Shown: piece after piece, positions 1 to 7,590 of the stretch
How the letters are laid out: each line of letters opens with the position of its first letter
Numbering within the stretch: position 1 is the stretch's first letter
NCBI GenBank assembly: GCA_041663285.1
Contig: JBAZSP010000001.1
Coordinates: forward strand, 91,282-155,281
Length of the DNA: 64,000 nt
Reading direction: 5' to 3'
From: UBA1435 sp041663285
Lineage (GTDB): Bacteria; Patescibacteriota; Microgenomatia; UBA12405
Program-made: the position numbers and the translations under genes
Notes under the pieces: generated by a model
What the model was told of the DNA's origin: nothing
Database searches by the model: none
What the model saw: the letters and a program-made list of their open reading frames with translations, nothing else

Positions 1-170
1 ACCCCCACACTTGCCCAAAACTGGCCAATATTTTGCTTCGCCAGTTCAACGTTCTCTCTCGAATCCGCCAGATTGCTCGCAGCTAAAATTATTTTTACAC
101 CTTGAGCCAAAGACAGCCCCGCCGCTGCGGGGCAAAATCTTTTTGATAAATGGGCATGAGTATCGATCAT
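1..170 (-). CDS. tatD: TatD family metal-dependent hydrolase (N-terminal fragment, cut by window edge)
   Basis: The reverse strand from the ATG at 168-170 reads MIDTHAHLSKRF and then a Leu/Ala-rich helix and an ILAASNL strand, matching the start of TatD-type deoxyribonucleases, whose first metal ligands sit in a THAHL motif. Only about 56 residues are inside the window, so the rest of the active site cannot be checked. The family cleaves DNA 3'-5' or acts on other phosphoesters with two metal ions in the cytoplasm. In many bacteria tatD directly follows metG; here metG lies upstream on the same strand at 2832-4235 but about 2.6 kb of accessory genes separates them. Confidence 0.85.
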   Translation of the reverse strand, partial: MIDTHAHLSKRFCPAAAGLSLAQGVKIILAASNLADSRENVELAKQNIGQFWASVG

Positions 171-199
171 AACGATTTATCATTTTAACTTATTTTTTC

Positions 200-205
200 T
201 ATAAT
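200..205 (+). promoter_or_regulatory. -10 box (TATAAT) of the 211-603 gene
   Basis: A perfect TATAAT lies 5 nt before the ATG at 211, the arrangement seen before many starts in this window. It is the main support for the following ORF being real. Confidence 0.5.
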
Positions 206-210
206 CTACT

Positions 211-603
211 ATGCCTTTAGCCATCTATACCTTTAGAACTTTTCCGATGGTTAAAGACCTAAAAAAGCAATTTGCTGGTCTCTTTGTTTTTAGCCATCTC
301 AAGTCCGATATCGAATCTTTTTCCGCTCCAACTGGTAACCTAAATCTAACTGTTCCGTTTCCTGTCGACTATTTTGATATGTCGAGTAATCGTTTCCCTC
401 TTATTATCTTTGGATTCCAAATGCCCAACTTTTCAATATTCTTATTAGTGTTTTCGAGCTTGACGTTCTTAGTGCCACCACCACGCTCTTACGCATTTGG
501 TGACATCGGTGGGCTTACCCCTTTTATTAAGTCAATGCAAAAAGACTTTATGGAAGTAGAATTGCGGGGGATGATTTATTCACGTAGCGACCACGACACC
601 TAA
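211..603 (+). CDS. Hypothetical protein with one hydrophobic segment
   Basis: I do not recognise this 130-residue product. It has a polar N-terminal half, one hydrophobic stretch at about residues 65-90 that could span the membrane, and a polar C-terminal tail containing GDIGGLTPFIKSMQKDF. Support for a real gene: a perfect -10 hexamer 5 nt before the ATG, codon choice (GTC, GCC, GAC, TTT) like that of neighbouring genes, and no competing reading frame on the other strand. Against it: no known domain and an isolated position divergent from tatD. It opens the accessory patch between tatD and metG. Confidence 0.45.
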   Translation: MPLAIYTFRTFPMVKDLKKQFAGLFVFSHLKSDIESFSAPTGNLNLTVPFPVDYFDMSSNRFPLIIFGFQMPNFSIFLLVFSSLTFLVPPPRSYAFGDIGGLTPFIKSMQKDFMEVELRGMIYSRSDHDT

Positions 604-605
604 CA

Positions 606-619
606 CGGCGCATACGCCG
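606..619 (+). terminator. Small GC hairpin after the 211-603 gene
   Basis: CGGCG-CATA-CGCCG is a perfect 5-bp stem with a 4-nt loop, three bases after the stop codon. There is no immediate U-run (a T-rich stretch starts about 15 nt later), so termination is only a possibility. Confidence 0.3.
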
Positions 620-647
620 AAACGTTGAGAAAGATTTTCTTTTAGCT

Positions 648-653
648 TATACT
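648..653 (+). promoter_or_regulatory. -10 box (TATACT) of the Cys-rich anchored protein gene
   Basis: TATACT lies 9 nt before the GTG at 663 and supports that non-ATG start. Confidence 0.5.
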
Positions 654-662
654 TTTTTACAA

Positions 663-1055
663 GTGAAAAAGAAGAACATACTTTTCGTCATCCTTATTCT
701 CGTAGTACTCGTAGCTCCTTTATATTATATTTTTAATAAAAGCACTCCTTGTTCAACAAACTCAGATTGTCAAAGAGATCAGACATGCACTGATAAAAAA
801 TGTGTTAAAGTAGGTTGCCTTGGGGAAGGAGAAGCACCTCTCGCCGCCTCAGCAAACCCCGAAGCATCCGCTCATCGCCCCAACAAATGTTGTTCTGGAT
901 ATTCAAAGGTAACACCCGCCAGGCAATATGACGAAAATTGCCGTTACCAAATCATGCCAGGAGCCATAAGTTTTTTTTGTAGTAAAAAATGCGGCAATGG
1001 GTCATGTGATGATGGCGAAACAAAATGTAACTGTCCCCAGGATTGCAAAAGCTAA
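663..1055 (+). CDS. Small Cys-rich membrane-anchored secreted protein
   Basis: The 130-residue product begins at GTG, preceded by a -10 box. Residues about 5-24 form a hydrophobic signal anchor after a KKK charge cluster. The exported part holds two Cys-rich modules: CSTNSDCQRDQTCTDKKC (a dickkopf/WAP-like spacing) and, near the C-terminus, CGNGSCDDGETKCNCPQDC, the CGNG-x-C-x-x-GE pattern found in secreted proteins of CPR bacteria and archaea. All Cys lie outside the membrane segment, so disulfide-stabilised extracellular folding is likely. Function unknown. It sits alone between two AT-rich gaps in the metG-tatD insertion. Confidence 0.75.
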   Translation: MKKKNILFVILILVVLVAPLYYIFNKSTPCSTNSDCQRDQTCTDKKCVKVGCLGEGEAPLAASANPEASAHRPNKCCSGYSKVTPARQYDENCRYQIMPGAISFFCSKKCGNGSCDDGETKCNCPQDCKS

Positions 1056-1210
1056 AGAAAACTTCTTCGTCGCTTCGCTCCTTCGATCCCGTTGCACTCG
1101 TTCTCTCATATTGCTCGCGAGATGGGGGGTATAATCAATTCTATCTGGCGGCAACATTAGATACTCGCAAACATTAGGCGAAATTTATTTTAAATACCTT
1201 TAAAATATTT
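1056..1210. other. Intergenic region, 155 bp
   Basis: No gene seen. It contains a TATAAT near 1130, too far from the next start (1211) to fit the usual pattern here. On the minus strand, about 1065-1120 resembles broken coding sequence (GCGAGCAAT followed by GAGAGAACG, words also present in tatD at the window start). The last 20 bases before 1211 are AT-rich and include TAAAAT, a plausible -10 for the HD gene. Confidence 0.4.
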
Positions 1211-1771
1211 ATGAAAAAATATAAGAATATTTGGAATCTGGCGGTAAAATATTTAGAGAAAGGCATCAATAAAGATTTTGTGATTCATACCGAAGGAGTA
1301 GTTAAGGCTATGAAATTGATTCTTAAAAAGGAAAAAGGTAATCCGGATATTTTGATACCGGCCGCTATGCTTCACGATGTAGGCTGGGCAAAAGTTCCAA
1401 AAAAATATCAATGTACCACCAACAAAACAGACAAGTTGCAGGGAATGAAACTTCATATTAAATTTGCCCCAGAAATTATTAGAGAAATTCTAAAGTCGTT
1501 AAATTATAATGTTTTTCAGATTAATGAAATAATTGATATTGTCAAAGCCCATAAGTTTAAAAACCCCAAAAAACTTAGTAAGCAAATATTGATTGATGCC
1601 GATCAACTTTCCGACGCATTCAAGAAACAATTCTACAGTGATGCAAAAGCTTACAAAATGACACCAGAAAATAATTATTATATTAGAATAAAGGATAATA
1701 ATTTCTACACCAAAGTTGCGAAAGATATATTTTTGGAACAGATGGGGCAAAGAAGGAAAGAATTCGTGTGA
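1211..1771 (+). CDS. HD-domain hydrolase
   Basis: This 186-residue cytoplasmic protein carries the HD phosphohydrolase signature: His26 in FVIHTEGV, the His55-Asp56 pair in MLHDVGWA, His114 in IVKAHK and an Asp at about 129-131 in LIDADQL, spaced as in small single-domain HD proteins. Such proteins hydrolyse phosphomonoesters or phosphodiesters, often of nucleotides; the substrate cannot be told from sequence. The gene is visibly more AT-rich than the core operons (many AAA, ATT, AAT codons), suggesting a different history. Its stop overlaps the next start by 4 nt (GTGA), so the two genes are probably co-transcribed. Confidence 0.8.
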   Translation: MKKYKNIWNLAVKYLEKGINKDFVIHTEGVVKAMKLILKKEKGNPDILIPAAMLHDVGWAKVPKKYQCTTNKTDKLQGMKLHIKFAPEIIREILKSLNYNVFQINEIIDIVKAHKFKNPKKLSKQILIDADQLSDAFKKQFYSDAKAYKMTPENNYYIRIKDNNFYTKVAKDIFLEQMGQRRKEFV

Positions 1772-2358
1772 AAATATTTCTCATCGGTCCGGGTGGTGTT
1801 GGCAAATCAACTTCTGGGCAGATATTAGCAGGTTTGCTTGGTTACAATTTCATCGATCTAGACACGGAATTCTGCCAACGTCTTGAAAATGTTGGTGACT
1901 ACATAAAAAGGCATGGCTACGAAAAATACTGCTACGAAAATTCAAAACTATTTTATGAAATCATAAGCCAGCATTTAGAAAATTTTGTTTTCTCTCTATC
2001 GTCTGGATTTTTGGTTCACGAAAATATGGATAATTTAACCATGAAGCACAAACGTACTTTGAAAGATCTGGGAATTTCCATTTTGTTACTTCCGTCTAGG
2101 TCTTTAGCCACCAGTACCAGAATTGTGGTTAGCAGGCAACTTTTAAGGGGTTTTGGTCTAAAGGAAGACAGAGAAAAAACAAAAATTATTCAACGCTATC
2201 CAAAATATAAGAAGATGGGCGATATAAAAATCTTTTCGCATGCTAAGCCCGAAGCCATCGCCAGCCAAATGAAAGAAAAAGTCGCATTTTATATCGAAAA
2301 AAACAAAAACATCATTACAAAAGGTGGTCATAAAATCTTAACACTGTTGGTAGGTTAG
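1768..2358 (+). CDS. Shikimate-kinase-like P-loop protein with altered substrate site
   Basis: The 196-residue protein opens with a P-loop (GPGGVGKST, residues about 7-15) and an LDTEF strand typical of shikimate/gluconate kinases. A lid-like segment follows (RQLLRGF, then RYPKYKKMGDIKI), matching the RPLL and Y-x-x-x-AD parts of AroK. However, the FR-x-x-E shikimate motif appears as YCYEN, losing the Arg, and the conserved GGG is replaced by SSG in SLSSGFL. I therefore read it as a kinase-fold relative that probably does not use shikimate. No other shikimate-pathway gene is in the window. The GTG start overlaps the HD gene stop. Confidence 0.7.
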   Translation: MKIFLIGPGGVGKSTSGQILAGLLGYNFIDLDTEFCQRLENVGDYIKRHGYEKYCYENSKLFYEIISQHLENFVFSLSSGFLVHENMDNLTMKHKRTLKDLGISILLLPSRSLATSTRIVVSRQLLRGFGLKEDREKTKIIQRYPKYKKMGDIKIFSHAKPEAIASQMKEKVAFYIEKNKNIITKGGHKILTLLVG

Positions 2359-2389
2359 AATAGGAAAATTTGCAGTACCTTGCATTTGT

Positions 2390-2395
2390 TATAAT
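2390..2395 (+). promoter_or_regulatory. -10 box (TATAAT) of the Nudix-like gene
   Basis: A perfect TATAAT lies 10 nt before the ATG at 2406 and argues for that start over the upstream TTG at 2370. Confidence 0.5.
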
Positions 2396-2405
2396 CATCC
2401 TAACT

Positions 2406-2828
2406 ATGGACTGGTCAGAATTCGATAGAGGAGTTTTTTTACTTAACGTACTCGCAATTGTTTACAACCCCCAAACACGACAAATTTTGATTGGTTTGCG
2501 ACAAAACGATCCGTATTTAAAGGAGTTATCCTGGTGCTTCCCCGGTGGTCGGCCGGCTTATGAAAACGATCTGGAGTATTATTTGAAGCTTGAGGTCAAA
2601 AAAAAGACTAATTTGGATATCGAAGTAAAAAATATAATTTTCGCCAAAACTTATCCCGAAAAAAGAGAGTTTTTATCAATTTACTACCATTGTGAAGTCG
2701 TTGGTGGCCAGGAAAAAGTCGGAGAAAAATTTGTTGACTTAAAGTGGACTAAACCCTCCGAAGTTCAAAGTTACTTCACCACCTCATTGCATCCGATTAT
2801 CCTAAACTACTTAAAAACTCTCGACTAA
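2406..2828 (+). CDS. Nudix-fold protein with degenerate catalytic box
   Basis: About 140 residues starting MDWSEFDRG; this ATG is preferred because a TATAAT lies just upstream and the residues before it do not look like Nudix sequence. The fold is recognisable: an IGLRQNDP strand, CFPGGRPAYEND as the start of the Nudix box, and a long C-terminal strand-helix part. In the box, the usual RE-x-x-EE-x-x-G core appears as LEVKKKTN: one Glu remains, the two metal-binding Glu are Lys and the Gly is Asn. Hydrolysis of nucleoside diphosphate derivatives is therefore doubtful; ligand binding is possible. It ends 3 bp from the convergent metG stop. Confidence 0.7.
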   Translation: MDWSEFDRGVFLLNVLAIVYNPQTRQILIGLRQNDPYLKELSWCFPGGRPAYENDLEYYLKLEVKKKTNLDIEVKNIIFAKTYPEKREFLSIYYHCEVVGGQEKVGEKFVDLKWTKPSEVQSYFTTSLHPIILNYLKTLD

Positions 2829-2831
2829 CTG

Positions 2832-4235
2832 CTATTTAATCCTTGGAAACAGTGGTTTTTCCAGCCCCTTCCCGTTAGTTAAGGTCTCTTTGATCTTCTT
2901 GGCTGTTTCCGGCATTACCGGCTCCAAATACTCGGCCGCTACTAATAGATTTTCTCCTGCCAACTTTAGTACTTCCAATCTATTTGGATCATCCGTTGCC
3001 AATTTCCACGGGGCCACTTCGTTCAGCCTGACGTTAGTATTATCAACGTAATTGGCAAACACCCATCCAATCGCCTCATCAAATCTCAAGTTGTTTACAT
3101 GATCAATATAGTTTTGATTTATTCTTGAATCATGAATCATGAATCTTGTTTCAGAACTTAGTTTTGCCACTCTTGACACCAAGTTTCCCAGATTATTGGC
3201 CAGATCGGCGTTATATCTTTCTTTGAATCTCTCAATTCCAATATCGCTATCATTTTCCGTCGGGATTGATCTGGCTATCAGGTACCTGGATCCGTCAACT
3301 CCGAACAAGTCAATCAACTGCTGAGGCGAGATGACATTACCCAAAGATTTCGACATTTTTTGGCCATCAATAATATAAAAACTATGGGTGTAGGTCTTTA
3401 CTGGTAAAGGTAGCTCGGCCGACAAAAGCATTGCTTGCCAGATGACCGTATGAAACCAGAGGATTTCTTTTCCCAAAAGGTGCAGTGATGCCGGCCAATA
3501 CTCATTTTTGCCCTCAACAAACTGGCAAGCGCTGTAATAATTCAACAACGCATCAAACCACACATACACCGTTTGTGATGGGTCCCAGGGGGTGGGAATT
3601 CCCCACTTAACATTTTCCCGGCTTATTGAAACATCCTTTACTCCTGCCTTTAGTTTTGCCAATACCTCCGATCTCTTGCCTTCGGGGAATATATAATTAG
3701 TTCCGGAATCTTCGATTAACTTAATAATTACCGGGACGTATTTACTTAATTTAAAAAACCAATTATCTTCACTTTTCCAGACCGTCTTTTCCGGCGGGTG
3801 AAGCAGGCAATGCTTATCCACCATGTCCGTCTCGGTCAAAAACTTTTCACAGCCAATGCAGTAATAACCCTCATATTTACCCCGGTAAACATCACCGTTA
3901 TCGTATATCTTTTGAAGAATTTGGTTTACGACTTGCTTGTGTCTTGGGTCGGTAGTTCTGATAAAAAAATCATGGCTGATATTCATCGCCTTCCAGGCTT
4001 CTTCAAAACGGGGGGCAATTTTGTCGCAATAATCCTGTGGTTCCAGGCCTTCTTTAGCGGCTGATTCGGCAACTTTTTGACCGTGCTCATCCGTTCCGGT
4101 CAAAAAAAAGACTTCTTCGCCTAATTTACGGTGTAATCTGGCGATAACGTCAGCCGCTACCGTCGTGCTGGCGTGGCCAATGTGGGGAACGTCATTAATA
4201 TAGTAAATCGGGGTGGTTACAAAAAACTTTTTCAT
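2832..4235 (-). CDS. metG: Methionyl-tRNA synthetase
   Basis: Charges tRNA-Met with methionine in the cytoplasm. The 467-residue class I enzyme shows the HIGH motif as HIGH (18-21) in NDVPHIGHAS, a connective zinc knuckle with Cys126, Cys129, Cys143 and His146 (CIGC, CLLH), and KMSKS near residue 293 in DGQKMSKSLGN, followed by a helical anticodon-binding domain. It ends soon after that domain and lacks the dimerising tRNA-binding C-terminal extension of longer MetRS. On the minus strand it lies 45 bp downstream of rpsT, with a TAGAAT-like -10 in the gap. Its usual partner tatD is displaced by the accessory patch. Confidence 0.97.
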   Translation of the reverse strand: MKKFFVTTPIYYINDVPHIGHASTTVAADVIARLHRKLGEEVFFLTGTDEHGQKVAESAAKEGLEPQDYCDKIAPRFEEAWKAMNISHDFFIRTTDPRHKQVVNQILQKIYDNGDVYRGKYEGYYCIGCEKFLTETDMVDKHCLLHPPEKTVWKSEDNWFFKLSKYVPVIIKLIEDSGTNYIFPEGKRSEVLAKLKAGVKDVSISRENVKWGIPTPWDPSQTVYVWFDALLNYYSACQFVEGKNEYWPASLHLLGKEILWFHTVIWQAMLLSAELPLPVKTYTHSFYIIDGQKMSKSLGNVISPQQLIDLFGVDGSRYLIARSIPTENDSDIGIERFKERYNADLANNLGNLVSRVAKLSSETRFMIHDSRINQNYIDHVNNLRFDEAIGWVFANYVDNTNVRLNEVAPWKLATDDPNRLEVLKLAGENLLVAAEYLEPVMPETAKKIKETLTNGKGLEKPLFPRIK

Positions 4236-4280
4236 CGCTGCCTAAAAAACAATAACTCTATTCTACCTGAACAGCTTAAA

Positions 4281-4550
4281 CTACGCCATTTTTTTAGCTG
4301 GTTTGGCCGGCTTTAGGCTCTCCACTTTTCTTGAAAAACGGGCTTTTAGTCTCTTGGCCTTATTCAGGTGAAAGATATTGTTTTTTACCGCTTTGTCTAC
4401 TACCGAAAAAACCAGACTCAAACCTTCCTGGCTCGGCTTAGCCAAAAACTTCTTAATCTCTATTTTTGTTTTTCTGGTTAAATTATCATTCCGTTTCCGG
4501 TTTTTAATTGATTTCCTCAATGATTTTTTGGCTGATAAACTTATTGGCAT
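4281..4550 (-). CDS. rpsT: 30S ribosomal protein bS20
   Basis: This 89-residue, very basic protein is rich in Lys and Arg and has the S20 signature start MPISLSAKKSLRKS with KNRKRNDNLTRKTK, followed by a helical region with KAVKNNIFHLNKAKRLKAR. S20 binds the 5' domain of 16S rRNA in assembly of the small subunit. Reading the minus strand, TAAAAT lies 8 nt before the ATG with a TTGTAA at 17-bp spacing, so this is a well-placed promoter that probably also serves metG. It is divergent from murJ. Confidence 0.95.
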   Translation of the reverse strand: MPISLSAKKSLRKSIKNRKRNDNLTRKTKIEIKKFLAKPSQEGLSLVFSVVDKAVKNNIFHLNKAKRLKARFSRKVESLKPAKPAKKMA

Positions 4551-4626
4551 GGTCAGTATTTTAGACTAAGACGCCCTGTTTTACAATTGTCAGGGTTTGC
4601 TCGTAGCTTTTTTACCTTTTCTCTAC

Positions 4627-4632
4627 TATAAA
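4627..4632 (+). promoter_or_regulatory. -10 box (TATAAA) of murJ
   Basis: TATAAA lies 10 nt before the murJ ATG, in the divergent region shared with rpsT. Confidence 0.45.
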
Positions 4633-4642
4633 ATATAGCGTA

Positions 4643-6280
4643 ATGACCATTCAGGACCGGATCAAACAAATTACTACCCAAAAGCAGAGCACCATTATTT
4701 CGGCGTCAATTGTATTGGGCTTGACATTCGGTCTTTCAGCCATATTAGGTTTTCTACGAAGTCGCTTTCTTTACTCCCGGTTCTTTTCTTGTTGTGTCAG
4801 TCAGCTGGACGCCTATAACGCTGCTTTCCGTTTGCCCGACTTACTTTTTAAATTGCTGGTTACCGGAGCCTTATCGGCTTCGTTTATCCCGGTGTTTTCA
4901 AGCTACCTTCACCAGGACGAAAAACGAGCCAACAAGATGGCTTCGGTAATTATTAACCTCTTGCTCTTGATTTTTATATCTGCCGGAGTATTAGCCTTAA
5001 TCTTCACCCGACCGATTTCCGAGCTAATCGCCACCGGTTTTTCCCCCGCCCAAATCGACCTTATGGTCGGCTTAAGCCGGATACTTCTGATAGCCCAACT
5101 ATTTTTCCTTATCAGTAATTTTATTACCGGAATACTTCAGGTTCACCAGGCCTTCCTTATACCGGCGTTTTCTCCCATAATTTACAATATCTTTATTATC
5201 CTTGGAATTTTTGCCCTTAGCCCGACCTTTGGTATTTATGGAGTGGCTTATGGTGTTGTTGTTGGCGCCTTTTTCCATTTGGCGATCCAAATACCGGTGG
5301 TCCGAAAATTCGGCTTTCACTATTCATTTACTCTTGACACCAAAAGCCATGGTGTCCGTGAAGTGTTCCGGTTAATGTTACCCCGAAGCTTATCGCTGGG
5401 CTTGGGCGAAATCGAAAACACCGTCACCCTCTTTTTTGCCAGCACCCTGGCCGTTGGTTCGATCTCTCTTTTAAACTTAGCTCTTCAATTAATTTTTTTA
5501 CCCAGCCGGATTTTTGGTACCACCGTTGGCCAGGCCTCCCTGCCGATTCTTTCCAAAAACATTGCCCACAACGAGCTCGATCAGTTCAAATCCACTGTCG
5601 ATAAAGCCATATTCCAAAGTCTTTTTATATCTCTGCCCGTCGGCATCTTAATGCTGGTTCTAAGGTTACCTATAGTTAGGATTGTCTTCGGCGCCAGGCA
5701 GTTTCCTTGGTCTGCTACTCTCCAAACTGCCAGGATTTTAGCCTTTTTGTTTCCGGTAATCGTCTGCCAGGCTGTCATCCAAATTTTGATCCGCTCGTTT
5801 TATGCCCTTCACAACACCAAGACACCTTTATATGTATCGGCTGTTTCTCTTACCGTCAACGTCCTGATTAATTTTTTATTAATTAATTTTACTTCACTCG
5901 GAGTTGTGGGTTTGGCCATCAGTACTTCTGTCGGTAATCTCATCCAGATGACTGGCTTGTTCTACCTCTTTTGCCAAATAGTTCCCAATTTTGTTGGTTA
6001 TACCACTTTCCTGCGGGTTGGCAAAATATTTCTGGCCTCAGCCAGCCTTGGTCTCTCGTCTTGGCTTGCCCTAAGGCTCTTTGACTCCCCAACTTTGCTT
6101 GATACTTCCAAAACTGTCAATCTGATTTTCCTTTCGGCCATCTCCTTTATCATTGGAGGAGCCACCTACTTGTTTGTTTCCCGGCTTCTTCGGGTTAGCG
6201 AGCTGGAAGATTACAAAAACATTTGGCTTAAGTTCAAGGCCATAATTCGTAATTTTAAACTCGCCAAAGCTGTAGGCTAA
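4643..6280 (+). CDS. murJ: Lipid II flippase MurJ (MviN family)
   Basis: The 545-residue polytopic membrane protein has the MurJ/MviN signature near its N-terminus: a GFLRSRFLYSRF basic stretch, AYNAAFRLPDLL and GALSASFIPVFS, then about 14 hydrophobic helices and a short basic tail. MurJ turns undecaprenyl-linked peptidoglycan precursor from the cytoplasmic to the outer leaflet of the membrane. With alr and a FemAB-like gene in this window it supports a peptidoglycan wall. It is first in a plus-strand run that continues into pilus-like genes; its stop is about 100 bp before the PilN-like start, which has its own -10 box. Confidence 0.95.
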   Translation: MTIQDRIKQITTQKQSTIISASIVLGLTFGLSAILGFLRSRFLYSRFFSCCVSQLDAYNAAFRLPDLLFKLLVTGALSASFIPVFSSYLHQDEKRANKMASVIINLLLLIFISAGVLALIFTRPISELIATGFSPAQIDLMVGLSRILLIAQLFFLISNFITGILQVHQAFLIPAFSPIIYNIFIILGIFALSPTFGIYGVAYGVVVGAFFHLAIQIPVVRKFGFHYSFTLDTKSHGVREVFRLMLPRSLSLGLGEIENTVTLFFASTLAVGSISLLNLALQLIFLPSRIFGTTVGQASLPILSKNIAHNELDQFKSTVDKAIFQSLFISLPVGILMLVLRLPIVRIVFGARQFPWSATLQTARILAFLFPVIVCQAVIQILIRSFYALHNTKTPLYVSAVSLTVNVLINFLLINFTSLGVVGLAISTSVGNLIQMTGLFYLFCQIVPNFVGYTTFLRVGKIFLASASLGLSSWLALRLFDSPTLLDTSKTVNLIFLSAISFIIGGATYLFVSRLLRVSELEDYKNIWLKFKAIIRNFKLAKAVG

Positions 6281-6364
6281 GACCAGCATAGTAAAATATT
6301 TTTTTTGGCAACGGGAAACAGGTACTTAATATCCTCGACGGTTTATTTCCCAACTTCAGTCGTA

Positions 6365-6370
6365 TATACT
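6365..6370 (+). promoter_or_regulatory. -10 box (TATACT) of the pilN-like gene
   Basis: TATACT lies 9 nt before the ATG at 6380, favouring that start over the in-frame start at 6305. Confidence 0.5.
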
Positions 6371-6379
6371 GATTTAGAT

Positions 6380-6949
6380 ATGCCTGCCAAAAAGGAAATT
6401 TCACTATTACCTGATTCCGAAAATGTTAATTCCTTTAGTTCCCGTCTACTCCGTTGGCTGACAACTGCCGGCCGGTTTGTCATCGTCTTTACCGAGTTAA
6501 TTGTAATCTGCGCTTTTATCTCTCGCTTTTGGCTCGACCGCAAAAACTCCGATCTCTCCGAAATCCTACGCCAGCAGAAAGCTATTCTTGAAAGCACCCA
6601 AACTTTCGAAAAAGAATACGCTCTGCTCCAGCAGCGTCTAAAATTTATCAAAGGTTTTTACCAAAATCAGCCCAAATATTCTAAACAATTATATTCCTTA
6701 ATTGAATCGACTCCTCCCGACATTGTTTTCCAAAAAATGGATCTGGCAGCCGATACCAAAACCGGCAAAATTACGGCCAATGTTGACCTTGAAGCTTTTA
6801 AGGAAGAATCTTTGGTTGATTTTGTCACCAATCTGATGGTCAACCCCAACATCGAGAGCGTAGTGGTCAACACCATTACTAAAAAGCCCAAACAGAACAA
6901 CTACCAAATCAAAGTTTCTCTTCTTTTTACCAATCAACCCAAAGGTTAA
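6380..6949 (+). CDS. PilN-like pilus/secretion assembly protein
   Basis: About 189 residues from MPAKKEISLLPDSENVN. The LLP-x-x start, a single membrane helix (RFVIVFTELIVICAFISRF), a coiled coil rich in Gln and Glu (QQKAILESTQTFEKEYALLQQRL) and a ferredoxin-like C-terminal part (TPPDIVFQKMDL, then SLVDFVTNLM) match the PilN/fimbrial-assembly layout. PilN and PilO form an inner-membrane scaffold for type IV pili or related machines. The start follows a TATACT box. Its stop overlaps the next ATG (TAATG), so it is translationally linked to the PilO-like gene. No PilM, PilB or pilin gene is seen in the window. Confidence 0.7.
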   Translation: MPAKKEISLLPDSENVNSFSSRLLRWLTTAGRFVIVFTELIVICAFISRFWLDRKNSDLSEILRQQKAILESTQTFEKEYALLQQRLKFIKGFYQNQPKYSKQLYSLIESTPPDIVFQKMDLAADTKTGKITANVDLEAFKEESLVDFVTNLMVNPNIESVVVNTITKKPKQNNYQIKVSLLFTNQPKG

Positions 6950-7590
6950 TGCCAATATCTTCATTTTCCCAATCAAAGCCGCTCTACGAATTCCTCCGAA
7001 AACAGCAGGATAATGAAAAATTCAACCGCGGATTGGAAATCACCGGTACCTTTATTTTAATTTCTTTTTTTCTTTTCTTCGCCATCAAGCCTACCGCCTA
7101 CACCATCTCATCTCTTTTGGGTGATATAAGGTCGAAAGAGGAATTAATAAAAAAAATGAGGACCAAAATCAATACCGTTATTCAAGCCCAGGAATCCTTT
7201 TCCCTTATCCAGGGTAAGTACCGCCTGGTTGACTCCAGTCTGCCCGATTCTGCCAGGTTCAACCAAGCTTACACCCAAGTTACTGGTTCCCTTCAGTCAT
7301 CCGGCTTAAATCAATCCAAAATCCCTTTTTCTCTTCCCCTAAATTCTTCTTATCCGGCTTCTTCCCATGTGTCGGTTTTCGCCTCCAATTTGGCACTGGA
7401 CGCCAGTTTCTCACAAGCTGTAAATTTTATTAATAAACTCACCAACAATCGACGACTAGTTGACATCAAGTCGATTTCTTTTTTCCGTCCCAGTATTGGA
7501 TCAGGCACCGATTCATCTTCTGGTACCATTAAGGTCAATTTTGGGATAGAGTATTTATATTGGGACTCAACATCAAATGAAAAAAAGTAA
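6949..7590 (+). CDS. PilO-like pilus/secretion assembly protein
   Basis: The 213-residue protein has a short cytoplasmic start, one membrane helix (FILISFFLFFAIKPTAYTI), a coiled-coil segment (IRSKEELIKKMRTKINTVI) and a periplasmic ferredoxin-like domain ending in a strand-helix pattern (SQAVNFINKLTNNRRLVDIKSI). This order and its place directly after the PilN-like gene fit PilO. It would dimerise with the PilN-like protein beneath a pilus or secretion machine. It overlaps the preceding gene by 1 nt and the following gene by 14 nt. Confidence 0.7.
   Translation: MPISSFSQSKPLYEFLRKQQDNEKFNRGLEITGTFILISFFLFFAIKPTAYTISSLLGDIRSKEELIKKMRTKINTVIQAQESFSLIQGKYRLVDSSLPDSARFNQAYTQVTGSLQSSGLNQSKIPFSLPLNSSYPASSHVSVFASNLALDASFSQAVNFINKLTNNRRLVDIKSISFFRPSIGSGTDSSSGTIKVNFGIEYLYWDSTSNEKK

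Noticed and set aside
6305..6379. N-terminal extension of the PilN-like protein
   Set aside because: It crosses the TATACT promoter box and does not resemble PilN.
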